IMG/VR virus record: IMGVR_UViG_3300042527_000477
Coordinates: 1 to 51,543 of that record
Length of the DNA stretch: 51,543 bases
Direction: 5' to 3' (one strand)
Source: a virus
Shown: positions 10,322 to 18,908 of the stretch, piece by piece
Position numbering within the stretch: the stretch's first letter is position 1
How the letters are laid out: every line of letters starts with the position of its first letter
Notes under the pieces: generated by a model
Told to the model about the DNA's origin: nothing
The model's input: the letters and a program-made list of their open reading frames with translations, nothing else
The model's database searches: none
Translations under genes and position numbers: made by a program

Positions 10322-11326
10322 ATGACTAAAATTAGCCTAATTTCCGGAATAACAGGTCAAGACGGTAGTTATTTGGCCGATCTTCTTCTGCACAAAAACC
10401 ATAAAGTAATAGGACTACATCGACGCAGCAGTACTAATAACTTTGAAAGAATATCTCATATTAATCATCCTAATTTTATTTTAGAAGAATTTGATCTTAC
10501 AGATAGTAGCGGATGCAACAGAATAATTAACAAATATAAGCCAAATTATTTTTTCAATCTGGGTGCTCAGAGTCATGTTGGAACCAGTTTCAAGCAACCT
10601 ATCACAACATTTGAGGTTGATACTATAGGAGTAGTAAATATATTAGAATCCATAAGAAACTATAGTCCAGAAACTAGATTTTATCAGGCTAGTACTAGTG
10701 AAATGTTTGGCAAAAATTATTCAGAAAATATTATAAAAGGCAAATATCAAGATGAAAATACTCCTTTCTTACCTCAGAGTCCTTATGGGGTGGCCAAATT
10801 AGCTAGTCATCGCATGGTTCAATTATATCGTGAAGCATACAATCTATTTGCATGTTCGGGCATACTATTTAATCATGAAAGTCCACGACGCGGCGAAAAT
10901 TTTGTTACTCGTAAAATTACAAATTATATTGGTCAGTTAGTTAACGGAGTAGTTAGTAAAGATCAAAAGCTTCCACTGGGTAATTTAGCAGCTAAAAGAG
11001 ATTGGGGTCATGCTAAGGATTATGTAAATGCAATGTTTATGATGCTTGAACATTCTGAGCCAGATGACTTTGTTATTAGTACCGGGGATACTTTTAGCGT
11101 ACAAGACTTTTGTGATAAAGCATTTTCATTACTTAGATTAAACTATCAGGACCATATTTATATTGATCCAGAATTTTACAGACCATGTGAGGTAGATTAT
11201 TTAAAGGGGGATAGCAGCAAAGCTCGTAATGTACTAAATTGGCAACCTAAAATATCATTTGATCAACTAGTACAAGATATGGTTTATAGCGATGTTAGCA
11301 AATATAGTCATGACAAGAAATTTTAA
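10322..11326 (+). CDS. gmd: GDP-mannose 4,6-dehydratase
   Basis: 334 residues, full length for the extended short-chain dehydrogenase family. The NADP-binding loop is GITGQDGSYLADLLL (residues 9-23). The catalytic set is visible: T125-S126-E127 in QASTSEMFG, and Y155/K159 in SPYGVAKL. ESPRRGENFVTRKI is the GMD substrate-loop signature. The enzyme makes GDP-4-keto-6-deoxymannose, precursor of fucose, rhamnose or perosamine-type sugars. It is inserted between TerS and the nucleases, an unusual place, and no partner epimerase or reductase is in the window. AAGGAA precedes the start. Confidence 0.93.
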   Translation: MTKISLISGITGQDGSYLADLLLHKNHKVIGLHRRSSTNNFERISHINHPNFILEEFDLTDSSGCNRIINKYKPNYFFNLGAQSHVGTSFKQPITTFEVDTIGVVNILESIRNYSPETRFYQASTSEMFGKNYSENIIKGKYQDENTPFLPQSPYGVAKLASHRMVQLYREAYNLFACSGILFNHESPRRGENFVTRKITNYIGQLVNGVVSKDQKLPLGNLAAKRDWGHAKDYVNAMFMMLEHSEPDDFVISTGDTFSVQDFCDKAFSLLRLNYQDHIYIDPEFYRPCEVDYLKGDSSKARNVLNWQPKISFDQLVQDMVYSDVSKYSHDKKF

Positions 11327-11585
11327 TGATCCGTTATATAAACAGTGGAGAAACAAAGTTTACTCACGAGACAATCATTGTTGTCAATGGCCAGGGTGTA
11401 ATAAAACAAAGCGTTTGAATGCTCATCATATAAAAACTTGGGCAAATTTTCCTAGTTTGCGTTTCATGGTAGAAAACGGAATCACTCTGTGTTATCAGCA
11501 TCATAAAATGATTAGTGGCATAGAAGAGATTTATGAATCAGTATTTTTTAAGATACTATCAGACAAAAAAAATAAAAAACTATGA
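11292..11585 (+). CDS. HNH endonuclease
   Basis: About 97 residues (an alternative ATG at 11310 would give 91). Contains QWRNKVYSRDNHCCQWPGC, the zinc-binding CxxxC, then NAHHIKTW with the catalytic His pair (45-46), and NGITLCYQHH with N62 and the terminal metal-binding His. This is the McrA-type HNH fold common next to terminases, where it helps DNA packaging cleavage, though a homing nuclease is also possible. It overlaps the end of gmd. Confidence 0.9.
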   Translation: MLANIVMTRNFNDPLYKQWRNKVYSRDNHCCQWPGCNKTKRLNAHHIKTWANFPSLRFMVENGITLCYQHHKMISGIEEIYESVFFKILSDKKNKKL

Positions 11586-12070
11586 AAGAATACGACTTTA
11601 CAGTAATTATCGACACTAGAGAACAACAACCATGGGAATTTAAAAACTATGCTGTTGCTAATAGAAAACTAGATACTGGAGACTATAGTGTCGAGGGATT
11701 AGAACACTTATTATGTGTCGAAAGAAAAAAGAGCGTTAGCGAATTTGCAAATAATATCGTTGAAAGTAGATTCAAAGATGTTGTGATGAGAATGAGTCAG
11801 CTTAAATATTCATTTTTATTACTAGAATTCGACTTAGAAGATATAATGATTTATCCTGTTGGAAGTACTGTTCCTAGAAGAATGTGGGATAAGATAAAAA
11901 TTAGTCCAGCTTTCTTATTAAAAAGTATTTTAGATCTACAATTAAATCATAATATTATTGTTTATTTTTGTGGAGACAGCACTAATGCGGAAAAAATGGC
12001 AGAGTACATTCTTAAAAAAATATATTATCTAGAAAAAAATAATAGAAAGAATAAAGATGAAACTCAATAA
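11582..12070 (+). CDS. ERCC4-domain nuclease (XPF/Mus81 type)
   Basis: 162 residues. The catalytic signature of the ERCC4 family is complete: VIIDTREQQPW (D11, R13, E14), LDTGDYSVEG, then CVERKKSVSEF with the ERKK motif at 47-50. It covers only the nuclease domain and has no helix-hairpin-helix part. Such single-domain nucleases cut branched or flap DNA and could resolve replication or recombination intermediates before packaging. Starts 4 bp inside the end of the HNH gene (ATGA overlap). Confidence 0.88.
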   Translation: MKEYDFTVIIDTREQQPWEFKNYAVANRKLDTGDYSVEGLEHLLCVERKKSVSEFANNIVESRFKDVVMRMSQLKYSFLLLEFDLEDIMIYPVGSTVPRRMWDKIKISPAFLLKSILDLQLNHNIIVYFCGDSTNAEKMAEYILKKIYYLEKNNRKNKDETQ

Positions 12071-12629
12071 AACTATAAGATTAAAACCAACACCATATAA
12101 AGATGATCAAGGTAATATTTTTGTTCCAAAAATTATAGAAACTGATAATATCGATGTGTCATATATAGTTAGAAAAGAATCTAACATGGCATATGCTCAG
12201 ATAAACGGGATACCAGGAGTATTAGTTTTAACAACATCAGATCTCAATATTGGAACTATGACTATTAATGATTTAGAACAGAGCTTACGAACTAGGCTAA
12301 CTGATGATCCAGAAAAAATACTACAAAATTTATTTCCTAAAAGTTTAGATTCTGATCCGAACGGACCAGGAAGCGTATTATCAAATATGCTATCTTCTAT
12401 AGGAATTAAATCTTCTCCTACTTGTTCTTGTAAACAGCGAGCAATAGAAATGAATGAACAAGGAAATGATTGGTGCGAACAGAATATAGATACTATTGTG
12501 GAATGGCTCAGAGAAGAAAGTCAAAAACGCAGATTGCCATTTATAGAAACAGTGGCTCGATTATTGATTAAAAGATCTATTAGTCTATCACGAAAACTAA
12601 AGAGTAAGCATGAAAAAAACAGAATTTGA
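12057..12629 (+). CDS. conserved-looking protein of unknown function with Cys motif
   Basis: 190 residues. The N-terminal half is beta-rich (IRLKPTPYKDDQGNIFVPKI; VSYIVRKESN; AYAQINGIPGVLVL). After a Gly/Pro-rich linker the C-terminal part has TCSCKQRAIEMNEQGNDWCE followed by two helices with WLREESQKRRLPF. The CSCK...NxWG/N-x-W-C pattern occurs in other phage proteins near terminases, but I cannot name a function. Possibly metal-binding. Overlaps both neighbours, so it is part of the packaging operon. Confidence 0.7.
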   Translation: MKLNKTIRLKPTPYKDDQGNIFVPKIIETDNIDVSYIVRKESNMAYAQINGIPGVLVLTTSDLNIGTMTINDLEQSLRTRLTDDPEKILQNLFPKSLDSDPNGPGSVLSNMLSSIGIKSSPTCSCKQRAIEMNEQGNDWCEQNIDTIVEWLREESQKRRLPFIETVARLLIKRSISLSRKLKSKHEKNRI

Positions 12630-14628
12630 TGATGCTTGGCTAGGCTTAGGAGATATATCATCTCTTAGCATACCAAATAATCCAATGATACACAGATCAG
12701 AGCTGGAGATAGAGCAGCCTGATTTGCATCTTATGAGACTGTTAAGAAACCCAAAATATTTTGGATCAACATGCAAACTATTATTTAATATAGAATTACA
12801 TCCTATACAAATAGCTATACTTCAAGAGTTTTGGATAAGACCATTCCCAATGTTTATAGCATCTCGTGGTTTTGGTAAAAGCTTTATTATGGCATTATAT
12901 TGCATATTGCGTATGATGTTTAAACCAGGAAGTAAAATAGTAGTAGTGGGCGCTGCATTTAGACAGAGTAAAATTTTATTTGAATATATGGAAACTATAT
13001 GGCGTAGTAGTCCAATATTACGCAGTATTTTTAGTGGTAATGATGACGGCCCGCGACGAGATGTTGACAGATGTACTATAAGATTAGGCGATAGTTGGAC
13101 AGTAGCTATTCCTATGGGTGATGGTAGTAAAATCAGAGGTTTAAGAGCACACGTTATTATTGCAGACGAATTTGCATCTATCAGTCCAGATATTTATGAA
13201 ACAGTAGTGGCTGGATTCGCTGCCGTATCTGCTAGTCCTATACAGAACGTTAAAGAAGAAGCTAAAAAGAAAGCTATGATTGATGCTGGTTTATGGAATG
13301 AAGATCTTGAGGTATTAAATACCAAAATGGGTAACCAAGCTATCATTAGCGGAACAGCAGATTATGATTTTAAACATTTTGCTAGCTATTGGAAAAGATA
13401 CAAAGCTATTATAGATAGTAAGGGGGATAAGCAAAAACTAACTGAGTTATTTAAAGAAGAAGTACCAGAGAACTTTAATTGGAAAGACTATAGTATTGTT
13501 AGAATGCCATATGAACTAATTCCAAAGGGCTTCATGGACGATAAACAAGTTAGTCGCGCTAAAGCTACTATACATATTGGTATATATAATATGGAATATG
13601 CGGCATGTTTTGTTAAAGACAGCGAAGGATTTTTTAGGCGCAGTCTTATAGAGAGTTGTGTGGTGAATAATACTAATCTTACATATGATGATAAACCATT
13701 GCTATTTGATGCTACCATATCTGGAGATCCTAATAAACAATATGTTTTTGGAATAGACCCTGCTAGCGAACAAGATAATTTCAGTATTGTTGTTATAGAA
13801 TTACATCCTATTAATAATAGAATAGTTTATTGTTGGACAACAAATCGTAGTAACTTTAAAGAACGTTTAAAAACAGGATTAATTAAGGAGCATGATTTCT
13901 ACGGATTCTGTTCTAGAAAAATACGCAATCTGATGAAAACATTCAATCCGATAAGAATAGGATTAGATGCTCAGGGTGGTGGTGTTGCTATTGAAGAAGC
14001 GTTACATGACCCAGATAAGCTTGAGCCAGGAGAACAATTAATATGGCCAGTGATAGACTTTGACAAATCCAAGGATACTGATAGTCAACAAGGACTACAC
14101 ATATTAGAATTGGTGCAGTTTGCCAAGGCTGATTGGACAAGTCAGGCCAATCATGGACTACGTAAAGACTTTGAAGATAAAACTCTATTATTTCCTCGTT
14201 TTGATAATTTAACACTAGCATTAGCTATGGAAGCTGATGATAGAAATATTATCACAGACGATTTGAATCCATTATATGATAATGTTAGCGAATGCGTACT
14301 AGAGATAGAAGAACTAAAGAACGAATTGACCACAATAGTTATGAGCCAAACTAGTACAGGTCCTAATGCACGAGACAGATGGGATACTCCAGAAACCAAA
14401 TTGGCCGGTGGTAAAAAAGGCCGAATGAGAAAAGACCGTTATAGTTCACTATTAATAGCTAATATGATAGCAAGACAAATTAATAGAACATTAAAACCAG
14501 TAAATTATGATGTTATAGGATCTAACGCAAGATTAACAGAAAAAAATAGTGGAGCATTATATAAAGGACCAGAATGGTTCACTAGTGCCGCAAATGATGA
14601 TATTTATGGTGGAATTTATAGATCTTAG
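12610..14628 (+). CDS. terL: terminase large subunit (packaging ATPase-nuclease)
   Basis: 672 residues. The ATPase half has a Walker A ASRGFGKS (84-91) and Walker B VIIADEF (182-188, D186-E187). The region VVVGAAFRQSKILFEYM is the conserved segment after Walker A. The nuclease half shows VFGIDPASEQDNFSIVVIEL (first acidic residue of the RNase H fold) and IRIGLDAQGGGVAIEEAL (second). It moves DNA into the prohead and cuts the concatemer. Somewhat longer than most TerL proteins, mainly through the C-terminal extension. Its TAG stop is part of the late-promoter-like motif before the portal gene. Confidence 0.95.
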   Translation: MKKTEFDDAWLGLGDISSLSIPNNPMIHRSELEIEQPDLHLMRLLRNPKYFGSTCKLLFNIELHPIQIAILQEFWIRPFPMFIASRGFGKSFIMALYCILRMMFKPGSKIVVVGAAFRQSKILFEYMETIWRSSPILRSIFSGNDDGPRRDVDRCTIRLGDSWTVAIPMGDGSKIRGLRAHVIIADEFASISPDIYETVVAGFAAVSASPIQNVKEEAKKKAMIDAGLWNEDLEVLNTKMGNQAIISGTADYDFKHFASYWKRYKAIIDSKGDKQKLTELFKEEVPENFNWKDYSIVRMPYELIPKGFMDDKQVSRAKATIHIGIYNMEYAACFVKDSEGFFRRSLIESCVVNNTNLTYDDKPLLFDATISGDPNKQYVFGIDPASEQDNFSIVVIELHPINNRIVYCWTTNRSNFKERLKTGLIKEHDFYGFCSRKIRNLMKTFNPIRIGLDAQGGGVAIEEALHDPDKLEPGEQLIWPVIDFDKSKDTDSQQGLHILELVQFAKADWTSQANHGLRKDFEDKTLLFPRFDNLTLALAMEADDRNIITDDLNPLYDNVSECVLEIEELKNELTTIVMSQTSTGPNARDRWDTPETKLAGGKKGRMRKDRYSSLLIANMIARQINRTLKPVNYDVIGSNARLTEKNSGALYKGPEWFTSAANDDIYGGIYRS

Positions 14629-14634
14629 TGTATA
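14626..14634 (+). promoter_or_regulatory. candidate late promoter motif (TAGTGTATA)
   Basis: TAGTGTATA overlaps the terL stop, 55 bp before the portal ATG. One of six similar TAGGTGTATA-like sites upstream of structural units. Confidence 0.4.
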
Positions 14635-14651
14635 AAAAAGTATTGATTGCT

Positions 14652-14668
14652 TTGTAATACGATTACAA
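14652..14668. promoter_or_regulatory. operator-like dyad before the portal gene
   Basis: TTGTAAT-ACG-ATTACAA is a perfect 7-bp inverted repeat with a 3-bp centre in the 52-bp gap between terL and portal. The portal ATG 13 bp downstream has no Shine-Dalgarno sequence, so either a protein binding site or a small RNA hairpin may control it. Confidence 0.5.
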
Positions 14669-14680
14669 TTATATTAAAAT

Positions 14681-16879
14681 ATGAGCAAAAAAAGAACCAA
14701 AGACGAAGTACTATCCACAACTCCTATGATGCCAGAGGACGCATATGTCACATGGGGGGATGATTTGGCCAGTAAAGAGAGTGCTCTCAAAAGAGCATCA
14801 TCGTCTTTAGATGAATTTACACTGGTAGAAAAAGCTACTGCGGCTGGAGCAGGAAGAAGATATAATCTGGACTATTCTCGTTTAGATGGACAAACAGGAA
14901 GTCGCCCAGGATTAACAAAAGGCGATTACTATAATTTTAGACCAGAAGAAGCTCCTCCGTTTCATATCAAAGGCATATTGGTACGCGCCGATGATATTTA
15001 TCAACGAGTAGGATTAGTTAAAAATGTTATTGATCTTATGGGTGATTTTGCTAGTCAAGGAATAAGATTAGTACATAGAAATAAAAGAATAGAAAGATTT
15101 TATAGAAGATGGTTCAAAAAGATACACGGTAAAGATAGAAGTGAAAGATTTTTAAACAATCTATATAAAAGTGGAAATATTGTTGTAGATCGTAGAACAG
15201 CTAAAATTAGTATTAAAGTAGCAGATAAATTATATCAAGCATTAGGCAATGCAGATGCTCTAGTCAATGATATGCCATCAATAGAAGTTGAAAAAAGAGA
15301 AATTCCTTGGAAATATACTTTTATAGATCCTGTATTTGTTGATGTGGTTGGAGGATCATTATCTTCTTTTGTTGATGATAAAAGATACGAATTGCTGGTT
15401 CCTGGTAATCTTAGAAAAACCATTAATAGTCCTAAGACAGAAGCAGAAAAGGGTATTGTAGCACAGCTTCCTCCTCAAATTATTGAAGCAGCTAAATATA
15501 AAAAAGGATATCCCCTTGATCCTACTAAAACTCTAGTATTCCACTATAAAAAAGACGATTGGCAGAGTTGGGCATATCCTATGATATATGCTATTATGGA
15601 TGATATTACAGTTATAGAAAAATTAAAGCTTGCCGATATGGCAGCTCTTGATGGTGCAATAAGCAATATTAGAATTTTTAAATTAGGTAGTCTTGAGCAT
15701 AAGATTGCGCCAACAAAAGCAGCAACATCAAAACTAGCTAGTATTCTTGGTAATAATGTTGGTGGTGGAACAATGGATTTGATTTGGGGTCCAGATATTG
15801 AATTATTAGAAAGTAATACTAATGTTCATAATTTCCTTGGCGAAGGCAAATATATTCCACATTTAAATAGCGTATATGCTGGACTTGGTATTCCTCCAAC
15901 TCTCACAGGCACATTCGGTGCCGCTGGAACAACAAACAATTTTATTAGCTTAAAAACATTAACACAAAGATTACAGTATGGCAGAGATGTTTTAATGCAA
16001 TTCTGGGAACAAGAGATTGCATTAGTACAAAAAGCTATGGGATTTAAGTATCCAGCAAAAGTAGAATTTGACAGAATGGATCTTAGTAATGAAGACTCTG
16101 AAAAGGCTCTATTAATACAATTAGCAGATAGAAATATTATTAGCGACGAATTACTTCAAACAAGATTCGGATTTGATCCTGATATGGAAAAGAGCAGACT
16201 TAATAGAGAAAATAGAGAAAGAGATAGTAACCGTATGGTACAAAAGTCTGGCCCATGGTTTGATCCTGAGTTTGAAAATTCATTAAAGAAAATAGCATTA
16301 CAAACAGGTATAGTAACTCCTAGTCAAATTGGTCTAGAGTTGGATAAGAAAAAATCAGGAGAAAAAACAGCAATTGAATTAAAAATTCCTCCTATGCCCG
16401 GTATACCAACTAAGTTGGCAAAAGATTCGCCAGAATCTTTGCCTGGTCAACCACAGCAAGGAAGACCCAAGAACTCGAAGGATCAAGTAAAGCGCAAGTC
16501 AAAAACGTTTAGCCCACAAACAGGAGCCGCGCTTATGGTTTGGGCGAATAAATCGCAAGATAAAATTAATGAAATTATTAACCCTGTTTTACTAGATTTC
16601 TACAATAAGAAAAATCTTAGAAGTTTAACAGCATCAGAAACTAAAGAATTAGATATAATTAAAACTAAAATTTTATTTGCATTAGAGCCAAATAGTAAAG
16701 TATCGAAAGACACTATAATGAATGCTTTTGCAAATATAGATTCGACCAATATTAATCAAATGTATACTAAATATATGTATTGGCTAAAATTATTATCATC
16801 AGAATTAAATGAAGATTTATCAGTAGAAGATATCAAACAGGCTAAGGCTTCGTTCTATTTTATGGTGTATGATAATTAG
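14681..16879 (+). CDS. portal protein
   Basis: 732 residues, at the upper end for portals. After a Gly/Asp-rich N-terminus come FHIKGILVRADDIYQRVGLV and NVIDLMGDFASQGIRL, typical of the portal wing region, then helical and beta stretches. The C-terminal part has a disordered Pro/Lys linker (PESLPGQPQQGRPKNSKDQ) and a terminal helical domain of about 120 residues. Position directly after terL and before the protease-scaffold gene supports the call. It forms the dodecameric DNA entry ring of the head. No clear ribosome binding site. Confidence 0.85.
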   Translation: MSKKRTKDEVLSTTPMMPEDAYVTWGDDLASKESALKRASSSLDEFTLVEKATAAGAGRRYNLDYSRLDGQTGSRPGLTKGDYYNFRPEEAPPFHIKGILVRADDIYQRVGLVKNVIDLMGDFASQGIRLVHRNKRIERFYRRWFKKIHGKDRSERFLNNLYKSGNIVVDRRTAKISIKVADKLYQALGNADALVNDMPSIEVEKREIPWKYTFIDPVFVDVVGGSLSSFVDDKRYELLVPGNLRKTINSPKTEAEKGIVAQLPPQIIEAAKYKKGYPLDPTKTLVFHYKKDDWQSWAYPMIYAIMDDITVIEKLKLADMAALDGAISNIRIFKLGSLEHKIAPTKAATSKLASILGNNVGGGTMDLIWGPDIELLESNTNVHNFLGEGKYIPHLNSVYAGLGIPPTLTGTFGAAGTTNNFISLKTLTQRLQYGRDVLMQFWEQEIALVQKAMGFKYPAKVEFDRMDLSNEDSEKALLIQLADRNIISDELLQTRFGFDPDMEKSRLNRENRERDSNRMVQKSGPWFDPEFENSLKKIALQTGIVTPSQIGLELDKKKSGEKTAIELKIPPMPGIPTKLAKDSPESLPGQPQQGRPKNSKDQVKRKSKTFSPQTGAALMVWANKSQDKINEIINPVLLDFYNKKNLRSLTASETKELDIIKTKILFALEPNSKVSKDTIMNAFANIDSTNINQMYTKYMYWLKLLSSELNEDLSVEDIKQAKASFYFMVYDN

Positions 16880-16896
16880 ACCACCGGAGAAAAACT

Positions 16897-18426
16897 ATGC
16901 AAATTTTTCAACAAGAGTATGATGACGGATTAGCAGAATTAGTAAATGCATCTGCATCAGTTTCTTATGCTAGTCTAGTTGAGCCATGTGCAAATAAGTC
17001 TTTGGCTAGTTCATTAAAGCACATTAAGAGCTTAGCTTCTCTTAATGATCAAGATTTATATTATGTACAGTCTATTTTAGTTACATCTAGCTGGAATAAA
17101 AATGACGATATTTTTGATAGTAGAGAAGTATGGGCAGCTAGAAATACTCCAGAAGACAAACCAACCAATCTAGAGCATGATGAAAATATTATTATTGGCC
17201 ACATTACAGCAAACTGGCCAATCACAGAAGATGGTATATTAATTGATGAAAATACTCCAGAAGATAATTTACCTAATAAATTTCATATATTAACAGGTTC
17301 TGTTATTTACAAAGCTTTTTCTAATCAAGAACTTAGGGACCGATCAGAAAAATTAATAGCAGAAATAGAGAATGGTCAAAAATATGTTAGTATGGAGTGC
17401 TTATTTAAGGGGTTTGATTATGGACTCTTAAATAAGAGCACTGGAGAGTACAAAGTATTATCAAGAAATAATGATACTGCATATTTAACAAAATATTTAA
17501 GATCTTATGGTGGCATGGGCGAACATGATAACTATAAGATTGGTAGAGTATTAAGAAATATAACATTCTCTGGAAAAGGTTTTGTTAACAAACCAGCTAA
17601 TCCAGATAGCATTATATTTGCCAAAGATAGCTTTATTAAAAATTCATTTGATAATAAAGCGGAAAAAAATACGATTTTTTCAGTTGCGGGTGTATTTGAT
17701 AATCAATCACATAATATAGTGGAGAATAATACTATGAGTTCAGAAACAAAAGCATCAGAACAGACAGTTGAAAAACCAGTAGCAGAAACTACTGAAAATG
17801 TTGTTACCCAAGATGCTCAATCAGCCATGAATATGGATGAGCTAAAGAGTGCAATGATGAATAAAACTCAAGAGCTTGATGCTCTTAAGAAAACATACGA
17901 AGCATTAAAAATGCAAAAAGAAGAAGAAATGGCAACAATGCAAAAACAGCAAGAAGAAATGGCAATGATGATGAATAAAATGAAATCTGAACTCTCAGAA
18001 GCTCAAGAAGTCATTGCTGGTTACAAAACCAAAGAAGAAGAAATGATGAAGAAAGAAAAGAAGATGAAGAGAATGGCTTCATTGATCGAAAACGGTATTG
18101 ATAATGAATCAGCTGAAGCAACAGTTGATAAGTTTGAGAGCTTAGACGATGATGCTTTTGAAGCTATGACTTCTCTGTTTGCTGGGAAAATGCCTCCTTG
18201 GCTAGAAAAAATCAAAAAGAAAAAAGAGGATGATTCCAAAGCTACAGATAACGAAGCATCCAAAGAAGAAACAGAAGCAACTGTTGACCCTGAAGTATTG
18301 GAAACAGCAGAGGTCGAAGCTAATGTAAATCTTGCTATTGGTGGTGACACAGCAGATCCTGTCGAATCCACACGTGCAGCACTTGTCGAATTTGTTTCCA
18401 GCAGACTAGGTAAAAACTATAAATAA
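16897..18426 (+). CDS. prohead protease fused to scaffold
   Basis: 509 residues. N-terminal domain (about 1-250): NDDIFDSREVWAARNTPEDK, then NLEHDENIIIGHITANWPI with candidate catalytic His, and GQKYVSMECLFKGFDYG with candidate Ser, followed by GKGFVNKPANPDSIIFAK, a segment typical of phage maturation proteases. C-terminal part (about 280-509): acidic, Met/Lys/Glu-rich coiled coil (EELDALKK, MQKEEEMATMQKQQEEMAMM) typical of scaffolds. The protease would cleave scaffold and capsid arms during maturation. CCGGAG precedes the start. The scaffold half is probably also made alone from an internal start at 17734. Confidence 0.82.
   Translation: MQIFQQEYDDGLAELVNASASVSYASLVEPCANKSLASSLKHIKSLASLNDQDLYYVQSILVTSSWNKNDDIFDSREVWAARNTPEDKPTNLEHDENIIIGHITANWPITEDGILIDENTPEDNLPNKFHILTGSVIYKAFSNQELRDRSEKLIAEIENGQKYVSMECLFKGFDYGLLNKSTGEYKVLSRNNDTAYLTKYLRSYGGMGEHDNYKIGRVLRNITFSGKGFVNKPANPDSIIFAKDSFIKNSFDNKAEKNTIFSVAGVFDNQSHNIVENNTMSSETKASEQTVEKPVAETTENVVTQDAQSAMNMDELKSAMMNKTQELDALKKTYEALKMQKEEEMATMQKQQEEMAMMMNKMKSELSEAQEVIAGYKTKEEEMMKKEKKMKRMASLIENGIDNESAEATVDKFESLDDDAFEAMTSLFAGKMPPWLEKIKKKKEDDSKATDNEASKEETEATVDPEVLETAEVEANVNLAIGGDTADPVESTRAALVEFVSSRLGKNYK
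17734..18426 (+). CDS. nested scaffold protein from an internal start
   Basis: An in-frame ATG at 17734 (codon 280 of the fusion) is preceded by GTGGAGAATAATACT, a GGAGAA site at good spacing and nearly the same as the site used by neighbouring genes (GGAGAAAA). It would yield 230 residues beginning MSSETKASEQTVEKPVAETT: the acidic linker plus coiled coil and a C-terminal domain near residues 450-509 (ALVEFVSSRLGKNYK end). This is the same arrangement as lambda C and Nu3, where scaffold is made in excess of protease. Inferred from sequence; no expression evidence. Confidence 0.7.
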   Translation: MSSETKASEQTVEKPVAETTENVVTQDAQSAMNMDELKSAMMNKTQELDALKKTYEALKMQKEEEMATMQKQQEEMAMMMNKMKSELSEAQEVIAGYKTKEEEMMKKEKKMKRMASLIENGIDNESAEATVDKFESLDDDAFEAMTSLFAGKMPPWLEKIKKKKEDDSKATDNEASKEETEATVDPEVLETAEVEANVNLAIGGDTADPVESTRAALVEFVSSRLGKNYK

Positions 18427-18437
18427 GGGAGAAAACA

Positions 18438-18887
18438 ATGGCTCTTAAACCAGATCGTATCGAATTATTAACAGATATCTCATTCTTTATGAATACTGCT
18501 GCTGAAAGAGGCGGCGTTGTTAGTGTAGTAACATCAACAACAGGAGTTGGCGTATCTATGGACGATGCTAATGCTGTTGTAGAATATGCTGCTGGCTCCG
18601 GCGCTAAACCAGTCGGCATCCTATTAAATGATGTTGTTGACTATGATCTAACTCGTCAACATATCAATTGGTATCGTGACGAAATGCAGAAGGGTGGCAA
18701 AGTCACACTTCTACGTAATGGTCAGGTAACAACAAATATGATAGCATCTGCTGCTATACCAACTGCTGGTGCCGACGCTTATGTTGGCGTTAGTGGTTTG
18801 TTAGGTACCACAGGAGGAGCCAAAGTTGGCCAATTCCTCAGTGGTAAAGATGCAGATGGTTACGCCAAAGTATCAGTTAACCTATAA
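18438..18887 (+). CDS. probable head decoration protein
   Basis: 149 residues between protease-scaffold and capsid genes, the place of gpD in lambda. Starts MALKPDRIELLTDISFFMNT, then RGGVVSVVTSTTGVGVSMDD, and ends VGQFLSGKDADGYAKVSVNL. Rich in Gly/Val/Ala beta strands, which fits a small trimeric cementing protein on the capsid surface. No diagnostic motif, so the call is by context and composition. AAGGGAG precedes the start; codon use shifts to a more abundant-protein style, as in the capsid gene. Confidence 0.65.
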   Translation: MALKPDRIELLTDISFFMNTAAERGGVVSVVTSTTGVGVSMDDANAVVEYAAGSGAKPVGILLNDVVDYDLTRQHINWYRDEMQKGGKVTLLRNGQVTTNMIASAAIPTAGADAYVGVSGLLGTTGGAKVGQFLSGKDADGYAKVSVNL

Positions 18888-18908
18888 TTTCATCACAGGG
18901 AGAAAAAA

